From positions 3,286,001-3,350,000 of the forward strand of contig NZ_CP022685.1 of NCBI RefSeq assembly GCF_002556545.1: DNA of 64,000 bases, in the 5' to 3' direction. How positions within the stretch are numbered: the first letter of the stretch is position 1; the number at the start of each line of letters is the position of its first letter. The stretch comes from Streptomyces formicae. GTDB lineage: Bacteria > Actinomycetota > Actinomycetes > Streptomycetales > Streptomycetaceae. Of the stretch, positions 24,918 through 34,088 are shown in pieces. Below the pieces are notes generated by a model, which ran no database searches, was not told the DNA's origin, and saw only the letters and a program-made list of their open reading frames with translations. The position numbers and the translations under genes were made by a program.

Positions 24918-25913
24918 ATGCGTACACGACGTGGCACGGTCAGGCTGCGCGGCTGGGGCGGCGTGGGGGCGATGGCGGCCGCCTGCGCGCTCGCGGGGAC
25001 GTTCGTGCTCGCGCTGCCGCCCGGCGACGGAGACGCGGGGGACGACGGCGTGGGCCGCGGCGGCTCCGGTGTCACGGTCGCGGCGCCCGCGCGCGCGGAT
25101 GCCGACGACTGCAACGACCGGAGCCTGCGGCCCTCGCCCAAGGACGGCCCGACGATCGACGCCATCAAGAACCGCAAGGTCAAGAAGCTCGTCGTCGGCG
25201 TGGACCAGAACAGCTACCAGTGGGGCTACCGCGACCCGAACAAGAAGGGCGGTGAGCTGGAGGGCTTCGACATCGATCTCGCACACAAGATCGCCGAGGA
25301 GATCTTCGGCAGGCGCGACGCCGTCAAGTTCCGCGCCATACCCACCAACCAGCGCATCCCCGCGATCCAGAGCGGGCAGGTCGACATGGTCGTCCGCACC
25401 ATGACGATCAACTGCGCCCGCCTGGACGACGTCGACTTCTCCACCGGGTACTTCGAGACGGGCCAGCAGGTGCTCGCCCCCAAGAAGTCCGACATCACGG
25501 GGTACAACGACACGCTGAAGGGCAAGAAGGTCTGCTCGGCGGCCGGTTCCATCGCCGCGGAGGAGCTCGACAAGGAGTCCTTCGGCGCCGACATCTCCAC
25601 CAAGGTGCCCAACCAGCTGGACTGCCTGGTGCGGCTCCAGCTCGGCGAGGTCGACGCCGTGGTGACCGACAGCGCACTCGCCGCGGGACAGGCCGCGCAG
25701 GACCCGACGGTCGAGCTCAAGGGCAAGGAACCCTTCACCACCGAGCACTACGGAGTGGCGATGAAGAAGGGCTCGGACGACCTGGTGCGCCGGGTCAACA
25801 AGGTCCTCGACGACTACCGCGAGGACGGCGGCTGGCAGAAGTCCTACGACAAGTGGCTCGCGGGCGGCCTCAGCGCCAAGGTGACCCCGCCCGCGCCGGA
25901 GTACCGCGACTGA
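24918..25913 (+). CDS. glnH: GlnH-like amino-acid-binding protein
   Basis: The 331-residue protein has an N-terminal hydrophobic export segment (about 13-37) and a periplasmic-binding type 3 fold from about 70 to 320: LVVGVDQNSYQWGYRD, LEGFDIDLAHKIAEEIFG, RAIPTNQRIPAIQSGQVDMVV and CLVRLQLGEVDAVVTDS. These bind polar amino acids such as Glu, Gln or Asp. No clear lipobox is seen (AAACALAG is poor), unlike mycobacterial GlnH. ATG at 24918 with AGGAGG upstream is preferred; a GTG at 24882 overlaps the glnX stop as GTGA and would add 12 residues. No amino-acid permease or ATPase accompanies it, so it is a sensor protein rather than a transporter component. Confidence 0.85.
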   Translation: MRTRRGTVRLRGWGGVGAMAAACALAGTFVLALPPGDGDAGDDGVGRGGSGVTVAAPARADADDCNDRSLRPSPKDGPTIDAIKNRKVKKLVVGVDQNSYQWGYRDPNKKGGELEGFDIDLAHKIAEEIFGRRDAVKFRAIPTNQRIPAIQSGQVDMVVRTMTINCARLDDVDFSTGYFETGQQVLAPKKSDITGYNDTLKGKKVCSAAGSIAAEELDKESFGADISTKVPNQLDCLVRLQLGEVDAVVTDSALAAGQAAQDPTVELKGKEPFTTEHYGVAMKKGSDDLVRRVNKVLDDYREDGGWQKSYDKWLAGGLSAKVTPPAPEYRD

Positions 25914-25986
25914 CCGCCAACCGACCTGGTACCACTGAAGAGTTGCGGCACACGCAGCGCGGCACACGCAGAGCGGAGAGTGATCG

Positions 25987-27306
25987 ATGAGCGTCACGGG
26001 ACCCCCCGGTCCGGTACTGGACCGGGACGAGGTGGACCGTGCGCTGGCGCGCCTCGACGCCGAGCACGAGGCGATCGAGACCTCGCTCCTCGCCCTCCAG
26101 GACCACGCGGGCCGCCGCCTCCTGGAGGGCGCCGCGCTGACCGGCGTCACCCAGGAGCGCTGGGCCGACGCCGAGGGCCGCATCACGCTGCTCTGGGCGT
26201 ACTTCGACGCGTACGCGGCCGCCCTGCGCACCGCGCACGAGCTGCGCGACCGCCGCCGCTGGCCGAGCCGCGAGGACCTCGTGGAGCTCACGGAGCTGCT
26301 GCGCGGCGAGTCCGTGACCGTCTCCGGCGGCTCGACGCACGGCACGTCGCCCTCGGTCACCGGACCCGCCAAGCTCACCGAACGCTTCACGCTCGAACAG
26401 CTCGTGTCCCGGATGAACGACCTGTACGCCCACTCGCTCGACATGGTCGTCGCCGCCGACGCCGTCTGGTCGGCGCTGCCCGCCCGCATAGACCTGCTCG
26501 CGGCCGAGCTGTCCCGCACCCGCCAGCTCGCGCACTCCGTGGGCGTCCGTCCAGGAGAGCACCCCTCGGGCGACGACCTGGAGCGCATCACCCGCGCCCT
26601 GACCGCCCTGCGCGAGCAGGTGGTCTCCGATCCGCTCGCCTTCTGGCAGCGCGCGCAGGGCAGCTCGGCGCCCGGCGGCGGCCGCCCCGGCACCGAGCGC
26701 TACGACCGCGAGGCGCGCGCCCTGGAGGAGGTGCGCCGCGAGATCGACGCGGTGCTCACCGTCCGCCAGGACGCCGAGGCGCGCCTGGGCAGGCTGCGCG
26801 ACGTGCTCTCGCGCGCGGACCGCACCCTGGCGGAGGCGCGGAGCGCCCGCGGCGAGGTCCTCGCGAAGATCGCCGCCTCCGAGGTGCCCGCGGTCAGCGG
26901 CCCGCCGACCGCGCTCCAGGAGCAGTTGGCGATGGCCGCCGACTACCGCAGGAACGCGCAGTGGCACCGCCTCTCGCCGCTCCTGGAGTCCCTCGAGCAG
27001 AAGGCCGAGGACGAACTCCTGCGCGCCCGCGAGTCGTTGACGGCCGTCACGGCGCCGCTCGCGGTCCGCGCGGAGCTGCGCGGCCGCCTGGACGCGTACA
27101 AGGCGAAGGTCGCCCGGCTCGGCCACGCCGAGGACCCGCTCCTCGTCGAGCGGTACGACGCGGCCCGCCGGATGCTGTGGAGCGCGCCCTGCGACCTGCG
27201 CGTGGCCGAGCAGGCGGTGCTGCGCTACCAGCAGGCCGCGGCCGACGCGATCGCGGCGCGGGTCCCCCAGCAGGGCGGGCCCACCGACCGGAGGGAGGAA
27301 TCGTGA
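25987..27306 (+). CDS. Cytoplasmic coiled-coil protein of the PknG locus
   Basis: The 439-residue protein has no signal or membrane segment and is rich in Ala, Arg, Glu and Leu with long heptad stretches (about 15-55, 225-290 and 325-370, for example ALARLDAEHEAIETSLLALQ). It has ATG 25987 after GGAGAG, and its stop overlaps the pknG start as GTGA, so the two are translated together. I do not recognise a domain; homologues beside pknG are known in Streptomyces as conserved hypothetical proteins. By position it may scaffold PknG to the membrane protein GlnX or be a substrate. That role is inference only. Confidence 0.8.
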   Translation: MSVTGPPGPVLDRDEVDRALARLDAEHEAIETSLLALQDHAGRRLLEGAALTGVTQERWADAEGRITLLWAYFDAYAAALRTAHELRDRRRWPSREDLVELTELLRGESVTVSGGSTHGTSPSVTGPAKLTERFTLEQLVSRMNDLYAHSLDMVVAADAVWSALPARIDLLAAELSRTRQLAHSVGVRPGEHPSGDDLERITRALTALREQVVSDPLAFWQRAQGSSAPGGGRPGTERYDREARALEEVRREIDAVLTVRQDAEARLGRLRDVLSRADRTLAEARSARGEVLAKIAASEVPAVSGPPTALQEQLAMAADYRRNAQWHRLSPLLESLEQKAEDELLRARESLTAVTAPLAVRAELRGRLDAYKAKVARLGHAEDPLLVERYDAARRMLWSAPCDLRVAEQAVLRYQQAAADAIAARVPQQGGPTDRREES

Positions 27307-29828
27307 GCCAGCAGCAGTGTCAGCGGCCCGGCTGCACAGGGTCGTACGAGGACGTCGGCGGCGGCGAGCTGTACTGCGACACCTGCGGTCTCGCCCCGGT
27401 GGTCGCGCCCAACGGAATGGTGGGCTCGCCGCCGACCGGCCTCACCGCGGGCGGCAAGGGCTCGAAGGGCTCGGGCAGTGCCAGCTCCCGCTCGTCGTCG
27501 CCGTCCGCGCGCTCGGCGCGCTCCCAGTCCTCGCGCAGGTCGGTGTCGGGGCGGCTTTCCCGCTCGCTTTCGGGGCGTTCGACCTCGCGCTCGGTCTCGG
27601 TGCGCAGTTCGGGCTCCTCGGCCGCCTCCTCGGCGCGCGGACGGCTCGGCGTCGGCCTGGTCGCGGTCCCCGACGTGCCGCGCCCCGACCCGCGCGGCGC
27701 GGTGCAGAAGAACCCCGAGGTTCCCGAGCGGAAGCGATTCTGCTCGCGCTCGGACTGCGGCGCCCCGGTGGGTCGCGCGCGTGGTGAACGCCCGGGCCGT
27801 ACCGAGGGGTTCTGCACCAAGTGCGGCCACCCCTACTCCTTCGTGCCGAAGCTGAACGAGGGCGACATCGTGCACGGCCAGTACGAGGTCGTGGGCTGTC
27901 TGGCGCACGGCGGACTCGGCTGGGTCTACCTCGCCATCGACCGTGCCGTCTCCGACCGCTGGGTGGTCCTCAAGGGCCTGCTCGACACCGGCGACCAGGA
28001 CGCGATGGCCGCGGCGATCTCCGAGCGCCGCTTCCTCGCCGAGATCGAGCACGCCAACATCGTGCGGATCTACAACTTCGTGGAGCACCTCGACCAGCGC
28101 ACCGGCTCCATGGACGGCTACATCGTCATGGAGTACGTGGGCGGCAAGTCCCTCAAGGAGATCGCCAACGGCCGCCGCACCCCCGAGGGCAAGCGCGATC
28201 CGCTGCCCGTCGAGCAGGCCTGCGCGTACGGCATCGAGGCGCTCGAAGCCCTCGGGCACCTGCACAGCCGCAACGTGCTGTACTGCGACTTCAAGGTCGA
28301 CAACGCCATCCAGACCGAGGGCCAGCTCAAGGTCATCGACATGGGCGCGGTGCGCAGGATGGACGACGACGAGTCCGCGATCTACGGCACCGTCGGCTAC
28401 CAGGCGCCCGAGGTCTCCGAGGTGGGCCCCTCGGTCGCCTCCGACCTGTACACCGTCGCGCGCACGCTCGCCGTCCTCACCTTCGACTTCCAGGGCTACA
28501 CGAACGTCTTCGTGGACTCCCTGCCCGACCCGGACAACATCGAGGTCTTCAGGAAGTACGAGTCGTTCTACCGGCTCCTGGTCCGCGCCACGGACCCGGA
28601 CCCGGCCCGCCGCTTCGCCTCCGCGCAGGAGATGGCCGAGCAGCTCACCGGCGTCCTGCGGGAGGTCGTGGCGCTCCAGACGGGCAAGCCGCGTCCGGCG
28701 CTCTCCACCCTCTTCGGTCCCGAAGTGAAGGTCACGGACACCGAGTTGTTCGCCGAGCTCTCGGGCGACGAGTCGCGGCTCGGGGTGCGCCCGCTCGATC
28801 CCTCGCGCAACGGCGGCCCGCCCGCGCTGCCCGGCGCGACCACGGAGGCCACCACGATCGTGCGCCCGCTGGACGCCGCCGTGACGGCCCTGGCGCTGCC
28901 GGTGCCCCGCGTCGACCCGAACGACCCCAACGCCGGTTTCCTCGCCGGGCTGCTGGCCTCCGCGCCGGCCGAGCTGATCAGCGCCCTCGGGGCCGCGCCC
29001 GGCGACTCGATCGAGCTGCAACTGCGCGGCCTGCGCGCCCGCCTCGCGATGGGCGAACTGACGCCCGCCGCCGAGGCGCTCGCCGATCTGGAGCGCCGCC
29101 ACCCCGACGACTGGCGGGTGGTCTGGTACCGGGGCGTCGCGGCCCTGGCGACCGGGGACTTCGAGAGCGCGGCGCTCTCCTTCGACGCCGTCTACGACGC
29201 GTTCCCCGGTGAGCCCGCGCCGAAGCTGGCGCTCGGCGTCTGCGCGGAGGTGCTCGGCCAGCTGGACAACGCCGCCGAGTACTACCGCCTGGTGTGGACC
29301 ACCGACCCGAGCTACGTGAGTTCCGCGTTCGGCCTGGCCCGTGTGCAACTGGCCGCGGACGACAGGCGGGGCGCCGTGCGCACCCTGGAGTCGGTGCCGG
29401 AGTCGTCCATCCACTACACCGCGGCCCGGGTCGCGGCGGTGCGGGCGCGGCTGCGGCGGCGTATGACGTCGGACACGGCGGCGGCGCCGGGAGCGGGCTT
29501 CCTCGACGACCTGACGGCCGCCGCGGGGCAGGTGGAGGCCCTTGCGGGCTTCGGTCTCGACGCGGTGCGCAGGGAGCGTCTGTCGACCGAGGTTCTGGGG
29601 ACGGCGCTCGACTGGGTACTCTCCGGTAGGCACTCTGGTCACGCTTCCGCACCACCGGCCACCACCGGTACGCGGGCCGTACTGCTCGGCAGCGACCTGG
29701 ACGAGCGTGGTCTCCGGTTCGGTCTGGAGCGTTCGTACCGGACACTGGCCCGGCTCGCACAGGGTGGCCAGGAGAGGATCGAACTGGTGGAGCGGGCCAA
29801 CCGTTTCCGCCCCCGGACGTGGGTGTGA
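27303..29828 (+). CDS. pknG: PknG-type Ser/Thr kinase with zinc ribbons and TPR domain
   Basis: The 841-residue protein begins with a zinc ribbon (CQRPGC, then CDTCG, residues 5-30), a Ser/Arg-rich stretch, a second rubredoxin-like ribbon at about 146-175 (CSRSDCG and CTKCG), the kinase domain at about 190-450 and a TPR region to the end (about 560-760). The kinase keeps the VVLKG lysine but has the PknG-type loops YCDFKVDN for HRDLKPEN and IDMGAVR for DFG. In mycobacteria PknG controls glutamate and TCA metabolism through GarA. It lies in one operon with glnX-glnH-like genes and just upstream of PP2C and FHA genes. The start GTG overlaps the previous stop by 4 nt. Confidence 0.93.
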   Translation: MSQQQCQRPGCTGSYEDVGGGELYCDTCGLAPVVAPNGMVGSPPTGLTAGGKGSKGSGSASSRSSSPSARSARSQSSRRSVSGRLSRSLSGRSTSRSVSVRSSGSSAASSARGRLGVGLVAVPDVPRPDPRGAVQKNPEVPERKRFCSRSDCGAPVGRARGERPGRTEGFCTKCGHPYSFVPKLNEGDIVHGQYEVVGCLAHGGLGWVYLAIDRAVSDRWVVLKGLLDTGDQDAMAAAISERRFLAEIEHANIVRIYNFVEHLDQRTGSMDGYIVMEYVGGKSLKEIANGRRTPEGKRDPLPVEQACAYGIEALEALGHLHSRNVLYCDFKVDNAIQTEGQLKVIDMGAVRRMDDDESAIYGTVGYQAPEVSEVGPSVASDLYTVARTLAVLTFDFQGYTNVFVDSLPDPDNIEVFRKYESFYRLLVRATDPDPARRFASAQEMAEQLTGVLREVVALQTGKPRPALSTLFGPEVKVTDTELFAELSGDESRLGVRPLDPSRNGGPPALPGATTEATTIVRPLDAAVTALALPVPRVDPNDPNAGFLAGLLASAPAELISALGAAPGDSIELQLRGLRARLAMGELTPAAEALADLERRHPDDWRVVWYRGVAALATGDFESAALSFDAVYDAFPGEPAPKLALGVCAEVLGQLDNAAEYYRLVWTTDPSYVSSAFGLARVQLAADDRRGAVRTLESVPESSIHYTAARVAAVRARLRRRMTSDTAAAPGAGFLDDLTAAAGQVEALAGFGLDAVRRERLSTEVLGTALDWVLSGRHSGHASAPPATTGTRAVLLGSDLDERGLRFGLERSYRTLARLAQGGQERIELVERANRFRPRTWV

Positions 29829-29830
29829 GT

Positions 29831-31159
29831 ATGTCGCAGATGCCCCAACTGTCTGCCTGCCCCAGCTGTGAGGAGCCGCTGGAGTCGGGTGACCTGTTCT
29901 GTGGTGCGTGCGGGTTCGACCTGTCGGTGGTCCCGGCACGGCCCGACGCCTCGCCCAACGGGTCGGCCGACGGGGCCGCCGCACGGTGGCCCGAGGCCCC
30001 CGAGGTGGACAGCTCGGACGTGCCGGTGCCGACGCACCGGCCGAACGACGTGCCCGGCACGGACTCCGGGGGCACGGACCTCGCCGAGTCGGAGCAGGAG
30101 CCGAAGCCCGAGCCGGAGCAGGCCGCCGAGCCGGGGCCCACGGGCCCAGAGCCCGACGAGTACCCGCTGCCCGCACCGGGCACCGCGCCCGCCGAGGGCG
30201 CCGACCCGCGGACCGCGCCCCCCGAGCCGACGCCCCCCGCGGGCACCAAGCTCTGCGTGGCCTGCCGTTCGGGCCGCGTCGACCCGGACGGGTACTGCGA
30301 GAACTGCGGGCACGCCCAGCCCCGCGAGCGCGACCACATGGAGCAGGAGCTGGACGCGGTCGCCGCGGTCAGCGACCGGGGCCTTCGCCACCACCGCAAC
30401 GAGGACGCGTTCGCGATCTCCGCGGCCGCGCTGCCCGACGGCTCGCCCGCCGTCGTCGCGATCGTCTGCGACGGCGTCTCGTCGGCGACCAGGCCCGACG
30501 ACGCCTCGCTCGCCGCCTCCCTGGCCGCCAACGAGTCGTTGCAGGGCGCGCTGCCGCGCGGCACGCATCCCCAGCAGGCCATGCACGACGCGATCATCGC
30601 CGCGGCCGAAGCGGTCAACGCGCTGGCCGCCGAGCCCGCCACCGCCCGCGACCAGGGCCCCCACCAGAACGCGCCCGCCTGCACCCTGGTCGGCTCGATC
30701 GTCGCCGGCGGCCTGCTCGTCGTCGGCTGGGTCGGCGACAGCCGCGCCTACTGGGTCCCCGACGACCGCTCGGGCCCCACCGTCCGCCTGACCGAGGACG
30801 ACTCGTGGGCCGCGCAGATGGTGGCCGCGGGACTGATGAGCGAGGCCGAGGCGTACGCGGACGAGCGCGCGCACGCCATCACGGGCTGGCTCGGCGCCGA
30901 CGCGTACGAACTGGAGCCGCACACCGCTTCCTTCAAGCCCGACCGTGCGGGTGTAGTGGTGGTGTGCACGGACGGGCTGTGGAACTACGCGGAGGCCGTC
31001 GAGGAGATGGCGGGCGCCGTGCCCGGCGACGCGGCCCGGCGACCGCTGCACAGCGCGCAGGTCCTGGTCGGTCACGCCCTGGACGGCGGGGGCCACGACA
31101 ACGTAACAGTGGCGGTCGTCCCGTTCCCGTTCGTGCCGCAAGGGGCAGGATCGGCCTAG
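29831..31159 (+). CDS. PP2C-type Ser/Thr phosphatase with two zinc ribbons
   Basis: The 442-residue protein starts with a zinc ribbon CPSCEEPLESGDLFCGACG (about 10-28), an acidic Pro/Glu-rich linker, a second ribbon (CVACRSG and CENCG, about 143-165) and a PP2C domain (about 178-440): SDRGLRHHRNEDAF, VAIVCDGVSSA, WVGDSRAYWV, VVVVCTDGLWNY and GHDNVTVAVV. The Asp residues of these motifs bind the two catalytic metals. It starts 2 nt after pknG (ATG), or at GTG 29825 overlapping its stop. It is the obvious eraser for PknG phosphorylation. A hairpin at 31166-31190 follows. Confidence 0.9.
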   Translation: MSQMPQLSACPSCEEPLESGDLFCGACGFDLSVVPARPDASPNGSADGAAARWPEAPEVDSSDVPVPTHRPNDVPGTDSGGTDLAESEQEPKPEPEQAAEPGPTGPEPDEYPLPAPGTAPAEGADPRTAPPEPTPPAGTKLCVACRSGRVDPDGYCENCGHAQPRERDHMEQELDAVAAVSDRGLRHHRNEDAFAISAAALPDGSPAVVAIVCDGVSSATRPDDASLAASLAANESLQGALPRGTHPQQAMHDAIIAAAEAVNALAAEPATARDQGPHQNAPACTLVGSIVAGGLLVVGWVGDSRAYWVPDDRSGPTVRLTEDDSWAAQMVAAGLMSEAEAYADERAHAITGWLGADAYELEPHTASFKPDRAGVVVVCTDGLWNYAEAVEEMAGAVPGDAARRPLHSAQVLVGHALDGGGHDNVTVAVVPFPFVPQGAGSA

Positions 31160-31165
31160 AGCGGA

Positions 31166-31190
31166 CGCTCCCGCCCCGCGCGCGGGAGCG
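31166..31190 (+). terminator. Hairpin after the phosphatase gene
   Basis: CGCTCCCGC (31166-31174) pairs with GCGGGAGCG (31182-31190) over a 7-nt loop. It may attenuate or end transcription before the VWA gene, 85 nt further on. Confidence 0.6.
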
Positions 31191-31275
31191 GTGCGCGCCA
31201 CCACACACGTCATCCGGCGGACTTGGGGGAAGCCGGGGGACGACCTGTCCGAGGGTCTGAGGGGGAGCAGCATCC

Positions 31276-32631
31276 ATGGCCAATTTCTCGAAGTCGAACG
31301 TGCCGCAGTTCTCGGTCGACGTCTATCAGAACGCGTTCCTGCCGGAGGGCGGCAGAGAGGTCAACGCCATCGCCACGGTGACCTCCACCGGCGGCGGAAC
31401 CATCGGTTCCGCGGTCGGCGCGCCCCATCTCTACTCCGCGGGGCAGAGCCCCGACGCCGCCGTCGCGATCATGGTCGACTGCTCCGGCTCCATGGACTAC
31501 CCGCCGACGAAGATGCGCGGCGCGCGGGACGCCACGGCCGCCGCGATCGACGCCGTCCGCGACGGCGTGCACTTCGCGGTGATCGGCGGCACCCACGTCG
31601 CCAAGGAGGTCTACCCGGGCAACGGCCGCCTGGCGGTGGCCGATCCGCAGACCAGGGAGCAGGCCAAGCAGGCCCTGCGCAAGCTCAGCGCGGGCGGCGG
31701 CACGGCCATCGGCACCTGGCTGCGCCTGGCCGACCGGCTGCTCGCCGCCGCCGACGTCGCCCCGTCCGCCGTACGGCACGGCATCCTGCTCACCGACGGC
31801 CGCAACGAACACGAGTCGCCCGAGGCCCTCAAGGCCGCGCTCGACTCCTGCGCGGGCCGCTTCACCTGTGACGCCCGCGGCGTCGGCACGGACTGGGAGG
31901 TGAAGGAGGTCACCGCGATCGCCTCCGCCCTGCTCGGCACCGCCGACATCGTCGCCGACCCCTCGGGCCTTGCCGCCGACTTCACGCGGATGATGGAGAC
32001 GGCGATGGGCAAGGAGGTCGCCGACGTCAGTCTGCGGCTGTGGACGCCGCTCGGTTCGGAGATCAAGTTCGTCAAGCAAGTGGCGCCCACGGTCGAGGAG
32101 TTGACGGACCGCCGCACGGAGGCCGGGCCGCGCGCCGGGGACTACCCCACGGGATCCTGGGGCGACGAGTCCCGCGACTACCACATCTGTGTGCAGGTGC
32201 CCGATGCCGAGCTCGGCCAGGAGATGCTGGCGGCCCGGGTCTCGCTGGTCGTGCCGGGGGGCGACGGCACCGTACAGACGCTTTCGCAGGGCCTGGTGCG
32301 GGCGGTGTGGACGGACGACATGGCCGCGTCCACGTCGATCAATCCGCAGGTGGCGCACTACACGGGCCAGGCGGAACTGGCGCAAGTCATCCAGCAGGGA
32401 CTCGATGCCCGTAAAACGGGAGATGTCGACGGGGCGACGGCGAAGCTCGGCCGCGCGGTCCAGCTCGCGAGTGCGTCGGGCAACGCGGATACGGCGAAAC
32501 TGCTTTCGAAGGTGGTGGACGTCGTCGATGCCGCGGCAGGTACTGTTCGATTGAAGGCGAAGGTCGCCGAGGCCGACGAGATGACACTCGAGACGCGCTC
32601 GACGAAGACTGTTCGCGTGAAGAAGCAGTAG
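31276..32631 (+). CDS. VWA-domain protein
   Basis: The 451-residue cytoplasmic protein has a von Willebrand A domain at about 65-245 with the metal site DCSGS in IMVDCSGSMDYPP, a Thr in SAGGGTAIGTWL and the Asp in HGILLTDGRNEHE. It continues with a beta-rich region and a helical C-terminal segment (GLDARKTGDVDGATAKLGRAVQLA), reminiscent of a TPR hairpin. It follows the kinase and phosphatase genes and precedes the FHA gene. Kinase + PP2C + VWA sets recur in TerY-type stress systems and in the phosphorylation control of type VI secretion, where the VWA protein is a scaffold or target. ATG 31276 follows GGGGGAGC. Confidence 0.9.
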   Translation: MANFSKSNVPQFSVDVYQNAFLPEGGREVNAIATVTSTGGGTIGSAVGAPHLYSAGQSPDAAVAIMVDCSGSMDYPPTKMRGARDATAAAIDAVRDGVHFAVIGGTHVAKEVYPGNGRLAVADPQTREQAKQALRKLSAGGGTAIGTWLRLADRLLAAADVAPSAVRHGILLTDGRNEHESPEALKAALDSCAGRFTCDARGVGTDWEVKEVTAIASALLGTADIVADPSGLAADFTRMMETAMGKEVADVSLRLWTPLGSEIKFVKQVAPTVEELTDRRTEAGPRAGDYPTGSWGDESRDYHICVQVPDAELGQEMLAARVSLVVPGGDGTVQTLSQGLVRAVWTDDMAASTSINPQVAHYTGQAELAQVIQQGLDARKTGDVDGATAKLGRAVQLASASGNADTAKLLSKVVDVVDAAAGTVRLKAKVAEADEMTLETRSTKTVRVKKQ

Positions 32632-32744
32632 CGCGAGGGACTGCCGCACACGCGGCGTTCCACCAGCGATGCCGTACAGAGTTCCGTAAGAAAAAGCGCA
32701 GTACACGGCCCTCGGGCCGGAGAAGGAGAGGGGGAAGCGCCGAC

Positions 32745-34070
32745 ATGCCGACCTGCCCGAACGGACACCAGTCGGGTTCCGACGACTGGTGCGAGGTCTG
32801 CGGTCACCGCATGGCCGGTGCCGTGCCTCCGCCGCCCCCGCCGCCGCCCGCGGCGGGGTACGGCTATCCCCCGCCGCCGCCCGGTCAGGACCCGGGCTTC
32901 CCGCAGCCCGCGCCGCCGCGACCGCACCTGGCCGCCGTGCCGGACCCGTCGCCCGAGGCGGAGCTCTGCCCGCAGTGCCGCACGCCCCGCGAGGCGAACG
33001 CGCCGTTCTGCGAGGAGTGCCGCTGGAACTTCCTGACCAACACGGCCACCTCGTACACCCCGGCGGCGCCGAACCCGCCGCTGCCGGGCACGCACGGCGG
33101 TCCGGGTCCGGGACCCGGCATGCCGCCGCCAGGGCCGAACCCGGCGCAGCAGTTCCCGCCGCCGCCCGGTCCCGGCTACGAGTACCAGGGCTCGCGCCCC
33201 TCGCAGGTGAACCGGCCCGCGGAGCCGATCCCGCCGTTCGGCAACGGCGGCGCCCACGGCGGCGGCAACGGAAACGGCTTCGGCCAGCAGGGTCCCGGCC
33301 AGCCCGGTCCGGGTCAGCCCGGCCAGCACGGTCAGCCCGGCCCTGGTCAGCCCGGCCCCGGTCAGACGCCGCCCGGCGCCCCGCAGGCGTTCCAGCAGCC
33401 GGGTCCGCCCGCGCCGCCCGCCTTCCCGCAGGAGACCGGCGGTCCGCAGGGTCCGCCCCCGCCCCCGCCGGGTCCGCAGGGCACCGGTCCTGGTCAGCCC
33501 GGCCCCGGTCAGCCCGGCCCCGGCGGCCCCTCCTTCGGTGGCGGAGGCGACGACTGGGTGCTCTCGCCGCCCTCGTCCCCCGCACCGGCCCCCGGCCGCC
33601 AGGAGCCGTTCCCGCAGGAGTCGTTCCAGCAGGGCCCCCCGCAGCCGCAGGCCGCGCAGGGTCCCGGCACCTGGACGGCGACCATCGGTCCCGACCGTGA
33701 GTACTTCATGGCGATGATGCAGCGCAGCGGTCCCGAGGCGTCGGGCCTCAACCTGCCCGCGTACTCGCCGGAGCAGCAGCGTCCGCTGGTCGGCAACCAG
33801 ATCACCATCGGCCGCCGCCGTCACTCCACGGGCGACACCCCGGACATCGACCTGTCGGTGCCGCCGGAGGACCCGGGCGTATCGCACCAGCACGCGGTCC
33901 TGGTCCAGCAGCCGGACAGCAGCTGGGCGGTCGTCGACCAGAACTCCACGAACGGCACCACGGTCAACCACGGCGAGGAGCCCATCCAGCCCTTCGTCCC
34001 GATCCCGCTCCAGGACGGCGACCAGGTGCACGTGGGCGCCTGGACGACGATCACGATCCGCCGCGACTGA
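32745..34070 (+). CDS. FHA-domain protein with zinc ribbons and Pro/Gly-rich linker
   Basis: The 441-residue protein has an N-terminal ribbon (CPNGHQSGSDDWCEVCG), a second Cys set at about 75-97 (CPQC and CEEC), about 200 residues of Pro/Gly/Gln repeats (such as GQPGPGQPG) and a C-terminal FHA domain from about 350: IGRRRHS, GVSHQHAVLV, NSTNGTTVNHG and LQDGDQVHVGAW. The FHA Arg, Ser-His and Asn residues that bind phosphothreonine are present. In this locus it is the reader of PknG phosphorylation, perhaps performing the role that GarA has in mycobacteria, but it is much longer than GarA. The start has AGGAGAGGGGG upstream. Confidence 0.92.
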   Translation: MPTCPNGHQSGSDDWCEVCGHRMAGAVPPPPPPPPAAGYGYPPPPPGQDPGFPQPAPPRPHLAAVPDPSPEAELCPQCRTPREANAPFCEECRWNFLTNTATSYTPAAPNPPLPGTHGGPGPGPGMPPPGPNPAQQFPPPPGPGYEYQGSRPSQVNRPAEPIPPFGNGGAHGGGNGNGFGQQGPGQPGPGQPGQHGQPGPGQPGPGQTPPGAPQAFQQPGPPAPPAFPQETGGPQGPPPPPPGPQGTGPGQPGPGQPGPGGPSFGGGGDDWVLSPPSSPAPAPGRQEPFPQESFQQGPPQPQAAQGPGTWTATIGPDREYFMAMMQRSGPEASGLNLPAYSPEQQRPLVGNQITIGRRRHSTGDTPDIDLSVPPEDPGVSHQHAVLVQQPDSSWAVVDQNSTNGTTVNHGEEPIQPFVPIPLQDGDQVHVGAWTTITIRRD

Positions 34071-34088
34071 CACCCTCGGGGGCGGTCC

